Part shown: in pieces, positions 43,521-52,655 of the stretch | Numbering within the stretch: the first letter of the stretch is position 1 | How the letters are laid out: each line of letters begins with the position of its first letter | Assembly (NCBI GenBank): GCA_023460795.1 | Contig: JAEWPC010000037.1 | Coordinates: 1 to 58,009 of the forward strand | Direction of reading: 5' to 3' | DNA from: Bacillota bacterium | GTDB taxonomy: Bacteria > Bacillota > Bacilli > Paenibacillales > Paenibacillaceae | DNA length: 58,009 nt | Made by a program: the position numbers and the translations under genes | Notes under the pieces: generated by a model | Told to the model about the DNA's origin: nothing | What the model saw: the letters and a program-made list of their open reading frames with translations, nothing else | Database searches by the model: none

Positions 43521-44547
43521 TCTGGTTGGCCTCCTTGACGGGAATCAGATGGGTTGGAATGCCCGAGAACTTGGACATCCGGTATTTGCGGCGGCAAGGC
43601 AGGCAAAGCTCCGCGAGATGAAAGCCTTCCTCCATCTGAAACTTGATGGCGTTCTGCTGCAGCACCTCGATGACGTCGGCCGACTGCTCCGCGGATACGA
43701 ACGGCGTTCCGCATACACGGCACGGTTTCATCTGCTGCTGACCGTAATGCTCGCGATAGTTGCGGGCGAATACGCTCATCGGACGGAACGGGATGTGCGC
43801 CAGCTTGCCGAACGGCAGGTAGACTAGCGTTACGATGACGGACCACTGGTGGACGAGCGTAATGACCGGATGCCCCCATCCTCCGAGGACAATGTTGGAG
43901 AATGTAAGCATCAATCCGGTTATGCTGACGAATAGCAATAAGTACAGAGGCAGCAGGTCGTAGACGAAAGTCTGCTCCGCCCTTGCCTGCATGTTGCCGA
44001 TCCGGCGGTACAGCGCCATTCCGACGCCGGCGATGACCATGAAGGCGGTTATGTTGAGCGCATTGAAGAACAGGAACGCGAGTATCCCTTCGGCGTCGAT
44101 CTTCATCAGATCGATGCCGAAGAACACGACCGTGTAATACCCGTTGTCCGCCATCGTAAAGTACATCCAGCCGAAGACGAGCGGGAACGTGACGAACGCG
44201 GAAATGATGCAGCCCCATCCGAGCAAGACGTGCTGCGTCCAACGGTACCAGCCGCGCTTCCAGATGAACTTGTACGTGACGAGATGCTCGGTCGTCGTTT
44301 TAGGCGTGCTTCGGCGAAACAATAGCTTGATGCCTTTTTTCAAGATGAGTTTCGTAGGCGGGCGTTCCCCCCAAGCGATGAACCGATAGAAAAAGCCGCA
44401 AATGAACACGACCGTTCCTACCATGTAACCGTACAGCGCCAAGTCGATATGCGTGAAAAATCTCGATCCGATGTACATCAGAACGAGCAGGCCGCAGACG
44501 GTTATAAAGACCGATTTGGCGAATTTGGAGGCAAATGCGCTTCCCAT
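43507..44547 (-). CDS. Membrane subunit, NarI/DsrM-like with C-terminal Cys4 domain
   Basis: 346 residues with about seven transmembrane helices. Possible heme b ligands include His in WTQHVLLGWG and HQWSVIVTLVYLPFGKLAH. The soluble C-terminus carries CRVCGTPF and LPCRRKYRM, a CxxC-x-CxxC-type zinc or rubredoxin-like group that is not in ordinary NarI. It is first of the nine-gene operon, 14 bp overlap with the catalytic gene, and preceded by a Crp/Fnr site. It probably passes electrons from menaquinol to the ferredoxin subunit. Confidence 0.78.
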   Translation of the reverse strand: MGSAFASKFAKSVFITVCGLLVLMYIGSRFFTHIDLALYGYMVGTVVFICGFFYRFIAWGERPPTKLILKKGIKLLFRRSTPKTTTEHLVTYKFIWKRGWYRWTQHVLLGWGCIISAFVTFPLVFGWMYFTMADNGYYTVVFFGIDLMKIDAEGILAFLFFNALNITAFMVIAGVGMALYRRIGNMQARAEQTFVYDLLPLYLLLFVSITGLMLTFSNIVLGGWGHPVITLVHQWSVIVTLVYLPFGKLAHIPFRPMSVFARNYREHYGQQQMKPCRVCGTPFVSAEQSADVIEVLQQNAIKFQMEEGFHLAELCLPCRRKYRMSKFSGIPTHLIPVKEANQNARG

Positions 44548-44580
44548 AGTCCATTCTCCTTTACATGCTGCTATGGGATC

Positions 44581-44623
44581 AGTTAATCACAACGCCGTCG
44601 CGCGGGTAGTGAGCTATATCACA
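44581..44623 (-). promoter_or_regulatory. Crp/Fnr-type promoter of the nitrate-reductase-like operon
   Basis: TGTGATATAGCTCACT (minus strand, 44623-44608) matches TGTGA-N6-TCACA with one mismatch at the last base. A weak -10-like TTAACT lies at 44586-44581, giving a start near 44574 and a 41.5-bp centre distance. Confidence 0.7.
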
Positions 44624-44676
44624 TTGAGCTCCAATCCATCCGGTTGCCACCTTATTGCCACAATTGTCGACGCCAA

Positions 44677-44713
44677 AAAGCGCCGCAAGCGGAAATTCCG
44701 ACTACGGCGCTTT
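44677..44713. terminator. Possible terminator hairpin
   Basis: AAAGCGCCG pairs with CGGCGCTTT with a small inner CGG/CCG pairing; TTTTTGG follows on the minus strand. It lies far from the nearest stop codon, so its use is uncertain. Confidence 0.45.
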
Positions 44714-44804
44714 GCCTGCTCTTGGTTAATGGTCACTCGTTTCCAAATCGATGTAGACACTCCTCTAGATTCTCGAACTCTCTCTAAGCTGGAAAATAAC
44801 AACC

Positions 44805-44965
44805 ATTCGTAGTTATTTCGCGCATTGTGCTGGGATGTGCGACGAATACCGAGGATATGCAGTTATTTTGATAAGATGTAGGCTTTTTCATTGTCGATGT
44901 ATCAAATAAGCACGTATATGTGTTAATTAACCATTCGCAATCGAATTAATCCAGAATAACTGCGA
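44805..44965. repeat. Degenerate ~50-bp intergenic repeats
   Basis: AGTTATTT occurs at 44811 and 44861, exactly 50 bp apart, and AAATAAGCAC-N-GTGTTAATTAA near 44912-44938 resembles the reverse complement of the repeat unit at 28154. No gene is seen in 44624-45103 apart from these repeats and two hairpins. Confidence 0.5.
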
Positions 44966-44991
44966 ATAATTGTTATTCCCTGACAAACTAG

Positions 44992-45029
44992 AAAAAGCCG
45001 CCATCACGTTTAATAGCGAAGGCAGCTTC
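44992..45029 (-). terminator. Terminator downstream of the thioredoxin-reductase-like gene
   Basis: AAGCTGCC and GGCGGCTT (one G-U pair) form the stem on the minus strand, followed by TTTTT. Loop of about 18 bases. Confidence 0.6.
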
Positions 45030-45103
45030 ATCACAACTTCATCCTCCTGGTTCAAGATAGCGCACCGCGCGGCGACGGATTCGCCCCGTGACAGTTCCGC
45101 CCC

Positions 45104-46015
45104 TCAGCCGGAAGCCCAAGCTTCATCCAACAAATCGCTATTGATGCCGATAGCCGCGATCGAGCCCATCGATGCGGCCGTAATCGCCTGATACAGCTTC
45201 GTCGCCACGTCGCCGGCGCTGAATACGCCGGTCACGTTCGTTCTGCCGATGTCGTCGATCAGGACGGCTCCCGAATCCAGCACTTGACAGCCAAGCTGCT
45301 GCGGTAATCGCGACCCGGCGACGAGCATCGGCGAGAACAAGATCGCCTGGCACGCCACGACCGTTCCGTCTGCCAGGACAAGGTGCCGGACTTGCCCATC
45401 GTTCGACTCAACGCGCGCGATTCGGCTTTCGAACACGTGAATGCGGCGCCGCTTGAGCTCCCCTCTCTGCTCCACGTTCAATCCGGCCGGTCCGTTCGTG
45501 CAAATCACGTACGTACTCGTCCACCCTGCGATCGTCTTCGCGGTATGCATCGCGCCTTCTCCGTTAGCGATAATCGCGATCGGCTTGTCGCGATGCTCCC
45601 AGCCGTCGCAATAAGGGCATACGAAGGCGCTGACGCCATATACGTCCGCCAGTCCTTCGATCGGCAGCGGAACGTCCTTCATGCCGAGCGCGAACAGCAG
45701 CTTCTTGCTCCGAACGAACGTCCCTTGCGCCGTCGTAACGCGGAAGTCTCCGTCGGCGCCCGCAACGTTCACCGCGGTGTCTTGTACGAACTCGACATTC
45801 GGATATCGCTCGATTTGTTCGCGCGCGATCCGCCTGAACTCGCTTGGCGCGATACCGTCTCTCGTCAGGAAGTTATGTACCTCGTGCGTAACCTTATTGC
45901 GGGGACGGCTATCGTCGATGACGACGACCGTCCTTCTCGCCCGGCCTAACACGAGCGCGGCGTTCAAGCCGGCAGGTCCGCCCCCGATAACGGCGACGTC
46001 GATCGGTTTCTCCAT
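45104..46015 (-). CDS. Thioredoxin-reductase-like FAD/NAD(P) oxidoreductase
   Basis: 303 residues. N-terminal FAD motif VAVIGGGPAGLNAALVLGRARR, redox pair CPYC in VCPYCDGWEHR near residue 135, NAD(P) part around IAIIANGEGAMHTAK with a degenerate glycine motif, and C-terminal FAD motif GVFSAGDV. The CPYC pair in this position is typical of the TrxB-like group. The physiological partner is unknown. It lies 21 bp downstream of the erythromycin-esterase-like gene. Confidence 0.85.
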   Translation of the reverse strand: MEKPIDVAVIGGGPAGLNAALVLGRARRTVVVIDDSRPRNKVTHEVHNFLTRDGIAPSEFRRIAREQIERYPNVEFVQDTAVNVAGADGDFRVTTAQGTFVRSKKLLFALGMKDVPLPIEGLADVYGVSAFVCPYCDGWEHRDKPIAIIANGEGAMHTAKTIAGWTSTYVICTNGPAGLNVEQRGELKRRRIHVFESRIARVESNDGQVRHLVLADGTVVACQAILFSPMLVAGSRLPQQLGCQVLDSGAVLIDDIGRTNVTGVFSAGDVATKLYQAITAASMGSIAAIGINSDLLDEAWASG

Positions 46016-46036
46016 AATCGCGACCCTCCCGGATCG

Positions 46037-47296
46037 TTAAGGCAACGCCTCCGCGAGCTGCTCGGCTTCGAGCGGAGACAACGCCTTCGTCTGATCCATA
46101 TGAATAAAAGCATCGTAGCGCCTCGAGATCCGGCTGGGCACGTAATTCCCCCGTTCGCGTTCCGGGTGATAGACGACTCCGATTGCCCGATGGCCGACGA
46201 CGACGTCCTCTAACTCCGGTTCTCCGCCGACGAATAAGAGCAGGTCGGCGCCTCCGCCAACGGCATGCAGCCGCTCCTCCCAGCTTCCTGGGACGGCGGG
46301 CGGCACCTTCATCACTCTGAGCGGATCTCCCCATGCCCTGGCGGCGATCACCGTACCTTGGTAGGTGCCGAATCCGACCGCATAGACGTCTTCGCGATGC
46401 TTCTCCCGCAGCAATTGCCCTACGTTGATCATACCTTCCTGCGCCATGTCGGTAGCCCGGGCATCACCGATGTGCGTGTTATGCTCCCATACGACCGCGC
46501 GCGTTCCTTCGCCGTGATATTCCATTAATTTCTCCAGCGCGGCGACCATATGCCGATCCCGAACGTTCCAAGACTCGGCATCATGACGAACCATCGTGCG
46601 GTAGTAGTCCTCCGCGCCCTTCACGGCCATCGCGTTCAGCTCTGCGCTAAGGGCGTTCTCCCGATCCTCCGCGCCGGCTTCCTTCCATCGGTCTTGCAGA
46701 CGGCGCAGCAATTCGACCACGTCGTCTTCGCAGCCCTCTCCGAACCAGGCCGCCGAGACGCCGTATCGCTGCTCGTCGCCTCCGAACGGCTCGAAGCATT
46801 CGAATGCGCGCTTCGCCGCTTCCAGATCCGAGCTGTCCCGCTTGCCGAGATAGTCGAGAATTTCGTGCATCGACTCCCACAAGCTATACACGTCGATGCC
46901 ATAGAATCCGGCTTTCTCTTGTTCCGGCTTACCCGCGTTATATTCCTTGAGCCACTCGGCGAGCTCCATTATTTCGCGGTTCGCCCACATCCACGTCGGC
47001 CAACGGGCGAAATCCCGCAACGCTTCCCGGGCGTTAGACCCGGCGTCGGCGTAGCCTTTCACGTAGCGGTTCAACCGATAACACGATGGCCAATCCCCTT
47101 CTACGGCGATGAAACGAAAACCGTGGTCGGCGATCATCCGCTTCGATAGCTCCGCGCGAACGGTGTAGAACTCCGACGTGCCATGAGAAGCTTCGCCTAA
47201 CAGCACGTATTTGGCTTGGCTTGCGCGTTCTATCAAGGTTTGATTGTCCTGAGCCCCGGCATAAGGCATGGCAAGCTTGCGTATCGCGTCAAACAT
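46037..47296 (-). CDS. Erythromycin-esterase-like protein
   Basis: 419 residues, start after GAGGGG. LGEASHGTSEFY near residue 33 and HNTHIGDARATDM near residue 265 are the catalytic Glu/His regions of the EreA/EreB-like fold. RFIAVEGDWPSCYRLNRYVKG is also typical. Real macrolide esterases are a minority of the family; chromosomal homologues in Bacilli are mostly uncharacterised. It is upstream of the thioredoxin-reductase-like gene. Resistance function is not supported by sequence alone. Confidence 0.87.
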   Translation of the reverse strand: MFDAIRKLAMPYAGAQDNQTLIERASQAKYVLLGEASHGTSEFYTVRAELSKRMIADHGFRFIAVEGDWPSCYRLNRYVKGYADAGSNAREALRDFARWPTWMWANREIMELAEWLKEYNAGKPEQEKAGFYGIDVYSLWESMHEILDYLGKRDSSDLEAAKRAFECFEPFGGDEQRYGVSAAWFGEGCEDDVVELLRRLQDRWKEAGAEDRENALSAELNAMAVKGAEDYYRTMVRHDAESWNVRDRHMVAALEKLMEYHGEGTRAVVWEHNTHIGDARATDMAQEGMINVGQLLREKHREDVYAVGFGTYQGTVIAARAWGDPLRVMKVPPAVPGSWEERLHAVGGGADLLLFVGGEPELEDVVVGHRAIGVVYHPERERGNYVPSRISRRYDAFIHMDQTKALSPLEAEQLAEALP

Positions 47297-47353
47297 CGTC
47301 GATTACCCCTCGTTGCTTGAACTTCGAGCGGTAACATTGTGCTCCGAATCGGG

Positions 47354-48070
47354 CTATTCTATTAGTCGTACCTGGTCTCCCAGTCGGATTTGCCCCGTCC
47401 GGACGACGGAGCAATATACGCCGAACTCCGTATTGTAATCCCGCGTCACCTGTTTAAGAAGGGACATGTCCTTCTCGCCCGTCTCCGGATCGATCGTAAT
47501 CATGACGCACCGGACGCAAGCGCGCTCCACCTTTAATTGAACGTCTCCGATCGCAAGTACGCGTCCGACCCAATCGCCTTCGAACATAGAATCGTCCTCG
47601 ATCGTGACGACGATGTTGCCGCGAAATCTGCGGTTGTCCAGCCGACCGCCCCATGCTTTAGCAAGCTTGCGCATCGTGGCATCCGTTACGATCAGAATGC
47701 TCTCGCAATCGACCGACAGCAGCCGAGAATCTTCCGGATGAGGCTCCTTTACGCGCGACAACGAGATCGGGGTTTCCGTGTATTGCTGGATTTCGGCGAG
47801 AAGCGTCTCGTCCCAACCGAAGGTCCGGCCATCGGGAGCGGTCACTTTGATCTCTCCGTCTTCCATTCGTGATTCGTACTTCAACATTCGCGGAATGTCT
47901 CTAGCGGTAACGAAGCGGTCCCAGCCCGAACGCGCCTCGTCGTAAAAGGCGGCGAAGCGGTCTCCCAAAATTCCGTATCGTTCGATGATGCAGCTGTCCA
48001 ATCGTTCACCCGCAAACGACTTTACGGGATAGCGGTTCATTTCGCTAACGGTTCCGACGGTTATATGCAC
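47354..48070 (-). CDS. MOSC-domain protein
   Basis: 238 residues from GTG 48070 after CAGGAGA. The N-terminal MOSC beta-barrel begins MNRYPVKSFAGERLDSCIIERYGILGDR. The C-terminal MOSC domain has the conserved Cys in ERACVRCVMITIDPETGE, which in this family can contact the molybdenum cofactor. It is therefore a candidate for a molybdenum-dependent hydroxylamine reductase-like activity or a cofactor sulfur carrier. It sits alone. Confidence 0.88.
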   Translation of the reverse strand: MHITVGTVSEMNRYPVKSFAGERLDSCIIERYGILGDRFAAFYDEARSGWDRFVTARDIPRMLKYESRMEDGEIKVTAPDGRTFGWDETLLAEIQQYTETPISLSRVKEPHPEDSRLLSVDCESILIVTDATMRKLAKAWGGRLDNRRFRGNIVVTIEDDSMFEGDWVGRVLAIGDVQLKVERACVRCVMITIDPETGEKDMSLLKQVTRDYNTEFGVYCSVVRTGQIRLGDQVRLIE

Positions 48071-48149
48071 GATTATACTCTCCTGTTCGCTGTACAAGGG
48101 TTCGTGCAATATTGTACCTGATTATCGCTAACCCTGCATACCGATCGGG

Positions 48150-48947
48150 TCAAGCCTCGACTCTCGGCTTATCCGCCTGACAATTCGGATCCGGAACCAA
48201 TCCGAGCTGGGCCAGTTTCGTCAAGTAATAGCACTCCTCTCTCATCATATGGTCGGGCATGAGCGGGTTGATCCGGTCGAGCACTTCGGCCGACAATTCC
48301 ATCTCTTCGAGCTCGCCCAGAAACCCGACGAACAGCTTCATCTCCAAGTCGACTTCCTTGTGCAGCCTTCGGAAAGCGGGAAAGTCTTTGAGCTGCGTTC
48401 TCATATAGCCGGCCATCTCGATGCTCTTCATATAGAGCTGTTGAAAATGGACCTCGAATTGCTGACTCTTGTGTATGAACCTTTTCTCGACCATATCGAG
48501 GTCCGACGCGATGGCTGCGGCGTGCCCGACGGCATCCGGCAGCCATAGGAAATTGTGGTGCAGCGCGTCGAACTTCGGGACGGGTTTGCCCGCGACTAAC
48601 TCCGTCAGTATTCGTAAATATTCCTCCAGCTCGTTAACCATATGATTGATGAACGTCGGCGTCAGCATAATGGCCACTTTGCCCAGGATCGCTCGTTCGA
48701 GCAAGCTCAACTTGAAATGGCGGAAGGAAACCGTCCAGTCGTAGGCAGGTTGATTGATCGCTGCCGCTTCGTTCGACGTCTTGGCTCTCCTTGCTTGCTC
48801 CAGCAAACGGTCGAAAGACGTCAAGAACGTTTCCGCGTTCTTCACGTCTTGCGTTTCCAAAGGAGATAACGTTCCTAGAATGAATCTCGAGTGGTCTCCT
48901 AGAATTTGCAGCCAGAATCGATGTTCATACAGAGCTTGGTCCTCCAT
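48150..48947 (-). CDS. DUF2935 protein
   Basis: 265 residues from ATG 48947 (MEDQALYEHRFWLQILGDH), after AAGGAGGG. The protein is helical with paired His/Glu positions (YEHRFW, GDHSRFI, LHHNFLWLPDAVGHA, PDHMMREECYYL) that fit two hemerythrin-like four-helix bundles, as in DUF2935. Such proteins probably bind di-iron or manganese. The physiological role is unknown. Confidence 0.87.
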   Translation of the reverse strand: MEDQALYEHRFWLQILGDHSRFILGTLSPLETQDVKNAETFLTSFDRLLEQARRAKTSNEAAAINQPAYDWTVSFRHFKLSLLERAILGKVAIMLTPTFINHMVNELEEYLRILTELVAGKPVPKFDALHHNFLWLPDAVGHAAAIASDLDMVEKRFIHKSQQFEVHFQQLYMKSIEMAGYMRTQLKDFPAFRRLHKEVDLEMKLFVGFLGELEEMELSAEVLDRINPLMPDHMMREECYYLTKLAQLGLVPDPNCQADKPRVEA

Positions 48948-49007
48948 GCATGAAACCCTCCTTGCGAATGGATGCTTCTCTCGCAAGGTATGAGGCGCAC
49001 GGCGGAA

Positions 49008-50204
49008 TTAGACTTTATTAGGCTTCACGGCAAGCAGCATCACGACAACGGCAGCCCCGCACGACGCGAATAACAGCCAGAACCATGCCGCGCCCGATTT
49101 GTCCATAACCAACGCGGCAATAGGCGGACCGATCGCCACGCCGAGAAACCGTATGCTGCTATAGATGGAAGTAACGGTTCCCCGCTGCTCCTTCTCGATT
49201 CCTTCGGTAAGCAAGGAGTCCAAGCAAGGCAAGGCGGCGCCTAAACCGGCCGAAGCCGCGAATAGGACGCTGATCGTCAGCACGGACGAATCTTTATTCG
49301 TCAGCGCAAGCGCGCACATCCCCCCCGTGGCCACCGCGAATCCGACTACGCTGATCCATTTCATGAGATTTTTGCGATTGCCGATCCATTTGCCGACCGC
49401 CCACGACGTCGTGCATAACGCCGCGAGAGGAATAGCGACGAGGCCTCCTTTGGCAATCCCTTCAATACCTTTATCCTCAAGAATTTCCGACAGGTAGAAG
49501 AGCGACCCGAACAAGACGAACATATTGAGCCCACCGGACGCGTATACCCCCCACAACCACCGTCCCTCCACCCGGAAAATATCGACGACGGATTTGACGA
49601 ACTGGCCGAAGCTTTGAGCCGGCTTGTCGTCCTTCGGAGCTTTGACCCACGCGATGACGAGGAAAAAAGACAGCAAGCTGATGACGGGAATGAACCAGAA
49701 CGGAATGTGCCACGCCCAGAGTGCAAGCGCCGAGCCTAGTATCGGGCTCAGCACTTTACCGAACGTATTGGCCGTCTCTACGATACCTAGCCCGTTGCTC
49801 ACGTCCTCCTCCCGCTTGAACAAATCGCCGACGAGCGGCAGCACGACCGGGAAACAAGCGGAAGCGCCTAAGCCTTGTACCAGCCGGCTAATCATGAGCG
49901 CCGTATACGGCTTGTCCATGAAGACGGATGCCCACCCGGCAACGCCCCCGGAGACGGCGACTAGCAGAAGTCCGGGCAGGATGACTTTCTTCCTTCCGAT
50001 GCGATCGGATAGATAACCCGAGATCGGAATGAAGAGAATCGCGATCAACGCGTATGAAGTGATGAGAAGACTGGCCTTGAACGCGCTGATCCCTAGCGCC
50101 TTCTGAATCGCGGGAAGCACGGGGATGAGCATGGAATTCGCCAACGTCATCGTAAGCGGGATCGTAGCGATCGAAGCTAAATCCTTCTTTTTGGTGGTCT
50201 CCAA
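49008..50204 (-). CDS. MFS drug-efflux-type transporter
   Basis: 398 residues, twelve transmembrane helices. MFS loop motif GYLSDRIGRKKVILPG is between helices 2 and 3, and RLVQGLGASACFPVVLPLVGDLF is a drug-antiporter-like motif C region. The substrate is unknown. A 12-bp palindrome lies upstream between it and the RNase J gene. Confidence 0.87.
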   Translation of the reverse strand: METTKKKDLASIATIPLTMTLANSMLIPVLPAIQKALGISAFKASLLITSYALIAILFIPISGYLSDRIGRKKVILPGLLLVAVSGGVAGWASVFMDKPYTALMISRLVQGLGASACFPVVLPLVGDLFKREEDVSNGLGIVETANTFGKVLSPILGSALALWAWHIPFWFIPVISLLSFFLVIAWVKAPKDDKPAQSFGQFVKSVVDIFRVEGRWLWGVYASGGLNMFVLFGSLFYLSEILEDKGIEGIAKGGLVAIPLAALCTTSWAVGKWIGNRKNLMKWISVVGFAVATGGMCALALTNKDSSVLTISVLFAASAGLGAALPCLDSLLTEGIEKEQRGTVTSIYSSIRFLGVAIGPPIAALVMDKSGAAWFWLLFASCGAAVVVMLLAVKPNKV

Positions 50205-50303
50205 CGTTTCTCCATCTCCTGATTCCTGATCACGTAACTAGGGATAGCATAACCACATTCTTCAATCGCCAACAGAATAATACCCGGCGGTAACGGGTTA
50301 CAC

Positions 50304-50315
50304 TGTTATCAAAAA
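50304..50315. promoter_or_regulatory. 12-bp palindrome between MFS and RNase J genes
   Basis: GTAACGGGTTAC reads nearly the same on both strands (GTAAC/GTTAC arms). It lies between two divergent genes and could be an operator for a local regulator, but no regulator gene is adjacent. Confidence 0.4.
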
Positions 50316-50352
50316 TCGGCATCATTATCCAACGCCGGATGGGAGCACCCGC

Positions 50353-52035
50353 ATGAACAAAGTCAAAAACAAACTTTCCATCATTGCCCTGGGCGGCGTG
50401 AACGAAATCGGCAAAAACATGTACGTCGTGCAATACGACGACGATATCGTCGTGATCGATTGCGGTTCTAAATTTCCCGACGAAAGCTTGCTTGGGATTG
50501 ACGTGATCATTCCCGATATTACGTATCTGCTAGAGAACAAGGCCCATGTTCGCGGATTAGTCGTAACCCACGGCCATGAGGATCATATCGGCGGAATTCC
50601 CTACGTGATCAAACAGCTGAACATGCCGATTTACGCAACGAGGCTAACGCTCGGCTTAATCAAGCTGAAGCTTAAAGAGCACGGCTTGCTTGGCTCGACG
50701 GAGCTGCATCAGATCGATTCGGAATCCAAGCTTACGCTCGGTTCTATTCCGCTGTCGTTCTTCAGCACGAATCATAGCATTCCAGATTGCCTCGGCATCG
50801 TATTCCATACCCCGCAAGGAGCGGTCGTCCACACCGGAGACTTCAAATTCGACTTGACTCCGGTTAACGAGCAGTTCGCGGACATTCATAAGATGGCCGA
50901 GATCGGGAAGAACGGAGTGCTTGCCCTGCTGTCCGAGAGCACGAACGCGGAGCGCCCGGGTTTTACGCCTTCCGAACGGCGAGTCGGCGAGCATATTCAG
51001 GAAGCGTTCACGAACGCGGACGGAAAAATCTTCATTACGACGTTCGCTTCCAACGTGCATCGGCTTCAGCAGATCGTCGACGCCACGATCCGGACGAAAC
51101 GCAAAATCGTCGCCTTGGGCAGAAGCATGGTCAACGTCATCGACGTCGCCTCCTCCCTTGGCTATCTTAATATCCCGCCGAATTTGCTTCTTGATATCGG
51201 TGAAATCAACCAATATAAGCGCCATGAACTCGTCATCATGTGCACGGGCAGCCAAGGCGAGCCGATGGCGGCGCTCGGGCGAATCGCGAGCGGCAACCAC
51301 CGGCAGGTCGAGGTCCACCCGGGAGACACGGTCATCTTCGCTTCTTCCCCGATTCCGGGCAACGAGCGTAACGTGGCCCGCATCGTCGACAATCTGTTCG
51401 TCCGCAAAGCGAAGGTCATCTACGGCTCGGGCGTGCAGACCGGTATGCACGTATCGGGCCATGCCAGCCAAGAAGAGCTTAAGCTTATGCTGACGCTCAT
51501 GAAGCCGCAGTACTTCATTCCCATTCATGGCGAATACCGCATGCTGTATCTTCACCGCTTGCTGGCGGAAGCGATCGGCGTGAAGCCAAGCAACGTCTTT
51601 ATCGTGAACAACGGAGACGTCGTCGATATTATCGGTTCGGAAGCGATTCAAGAACGCCGAGTGCCTAGCGGCAATACGTTCGTGGACGGGCTCGGGATCG
51701 GCGACGTCGGCAATGTCGTGCTGCGCGATCGCAAGGTGCTGTCCGAGGACGGCATTCTCATTATCGTGCTCACGCTTGCCAAGTCGGATAACAAAGTGAT
51801 CTCCGGTCCCGATATCGTCTCGCGTGGCTTCGTATTCGTCCGCGAGTCCGAAGGGCTGATGGAGGAACTTCATCGGATTACATTGAATGAGGTCGAGCAG
51901 CTGCAGCAGGATATGACGAAGGTGAGCAACAACTGGGGCATATACAAGCAGGCCATCAAAGAGGGCGTCGGCAAATTCGTCTACGCGACGACCAAAAGAA
52001 GGCCGATGATCCTCCCCATCATCATTCAGGTATAA
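50353..52035 (+). CDS. rnjA: Ribonuclease J (J1-like)
   Basis: 560 residues, normal for RNase J. The metallo-beta-lactamase motif VTHGHEDHIGG near residue 73 has the full HxHxDH set, as in J1 rather than the degenerate J2. HTGDFKFD, the beta-CASP motif region SGHASQEEL and PIHGEYRM follow. The enzyme is a 5' exonuclease/endonuclease in mRNA and rRNA processing. It starts after GGGAG, and a short coiled-coil gene follows. A second RNase J may exist elsewhere. Confidence 0.93.
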   Translation: MNKVKNKLSIIALGGVNEIGKNMYVVQYDDDIVVIDCGSKFPDESLLGIDVIIPDITYLLENKAHVRGLVVTHGHEDHIGGIPYVIKQLNMPIYATRLTLGLIKLKLKEHGLLGSTELHQIDSESKLTLGSIPLSFFSTNHSIPDCLGIVFHTPQGAVVHTGDFKFDLTPVNEQFADIHKMAEIGKNGVLALLSESTNAERPGFTPSERRVGEHIQEAFTNADGKIFITTFASNVHRLQQIVDATIRTKRKIVALGRSMVNVIDVASSLGYLNIPPNLLLDIGEINQYKRHELVIMCTGSQGEPMAALGRIASGNHRQVEVHPGDTVIFASSPIPGNERNVARIVDNLFVRKAKVIYGSGVQTGMHVSGHASQEELKLMLTLMKPQYFIPIHGEYRMLYLHRLLAEAIGVKPSNVFIVNNGDVVDIIGSEAIQERRVPSGNTFVDGLGIGDVGNVVLRDRKVLSEDGILIIVLTLAKSDNKVISGPDIVSRGFVFVRESEGLMEELHRITLNEVEQLQQDMTKVSNNWGIYKQAIKEGVGKFVYATTKRRPMILPIIIQV

Positions 52036-52108
52036 CGAATAATCCGAATCGGTTTAGGGATGATAATTGAGGTCGTTTTTCCGACGACCACAAAGGAGGA
52101 ATTCACCG

Positions 52109-52588
52109 ATGATCAACAATCAAGTCAGCCAATCCCTGCACCAGTGCGAGCAAATCATCCAACAGCTCGTTCAACAAACGCAGCAAGCGAGCCACAACTA
52201 TCAAATGCTTCTGCAGCAGGAGCAGCAGAACTCGCAGCGCCTTGAGGAGCTGGCTCAGCGCGAACAGCGCGCTTCCCAGATGATTCAAACGGCGCTGCAC
52301 GGCCATCAGACCGCTATCCAACAGCTGAACCAAGTATCCAACCTTTGCAGACAAATCGAGCAAGCGGTCCAAATCCAAGCCAATTCGATTATCTCTCATT
52401 CGAGCCAAAGCCAAACGGGATACAATCCGGTCTATTCCCAATCCCAATCCTCGGGGCAAGGCGGCTTCAGTTCTTCCAGCATCGGCAACTCCGGGTTTAA
52501 CAACTCCGGCATCGGCAACAACTCCATCGGCAGCTCAATCGGCAGCTCCGGTATCAACTCGAATTCGACTTATCGCTCGATGCAATAA
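52109..52588 (+). CDS. Coiled-coil protein with Ser/Gly/Asn-rich tail
   Basis: 159 residues from ATG 52109, eight bases after AAAGGAGG. Residues 1 to about 105 are a Gln-rich coiled coil. The tail (about 110-155) is low complexity in Ser, Gly, Asn and Ile with a repeated NSGIGNNSIGSS pattern. No signal or membrane helix. The composition resembles small spore-coat or cytoplasmic filament proteins. It lies 73 bp after rnjA and may be in the same transcript; a terminator follows. Confidence 0.75.
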   Translation: MINNQVSQSLHQCEQIIQQLVQQTQQASHNYQMLLQQEQQNSQRLEELAQREQRASQMIQTALHGHQTAIQQLNQVSNLCRQIEQAVQIQANSIISHSSQSQTGYNPVYSQSQSSGQGGFSSSSIGNSGFNNSGIGNNSIGSSIGSSGINSNSTYRSMQ

Positions 52589-52600
52589 CGCCAACAACGG

Positions 52601-52648
52601 AAAGACCCGTAACGATGCCTGCATGCCAGGCGTGCGTTACGGGTCTTT
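52601..52648. terminator. Bidirectional terminator
   Basis: AAAGACCCGTAACG pairs with CGTTACGGGTCTTT with an inner GCCTG/CAGGC stem, between converging genes. Confidence 0.88.
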
Positions 52649-52655
52649 GGTCGTG

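Noticed and set aside
46037..47296. Acquired macrolide-resistance gene
   Set aside because: The protein fits the broad erythromycin-esterase family, but there are no mobile elements or base-composition change, and most chromosomal members have other or unknown roles.
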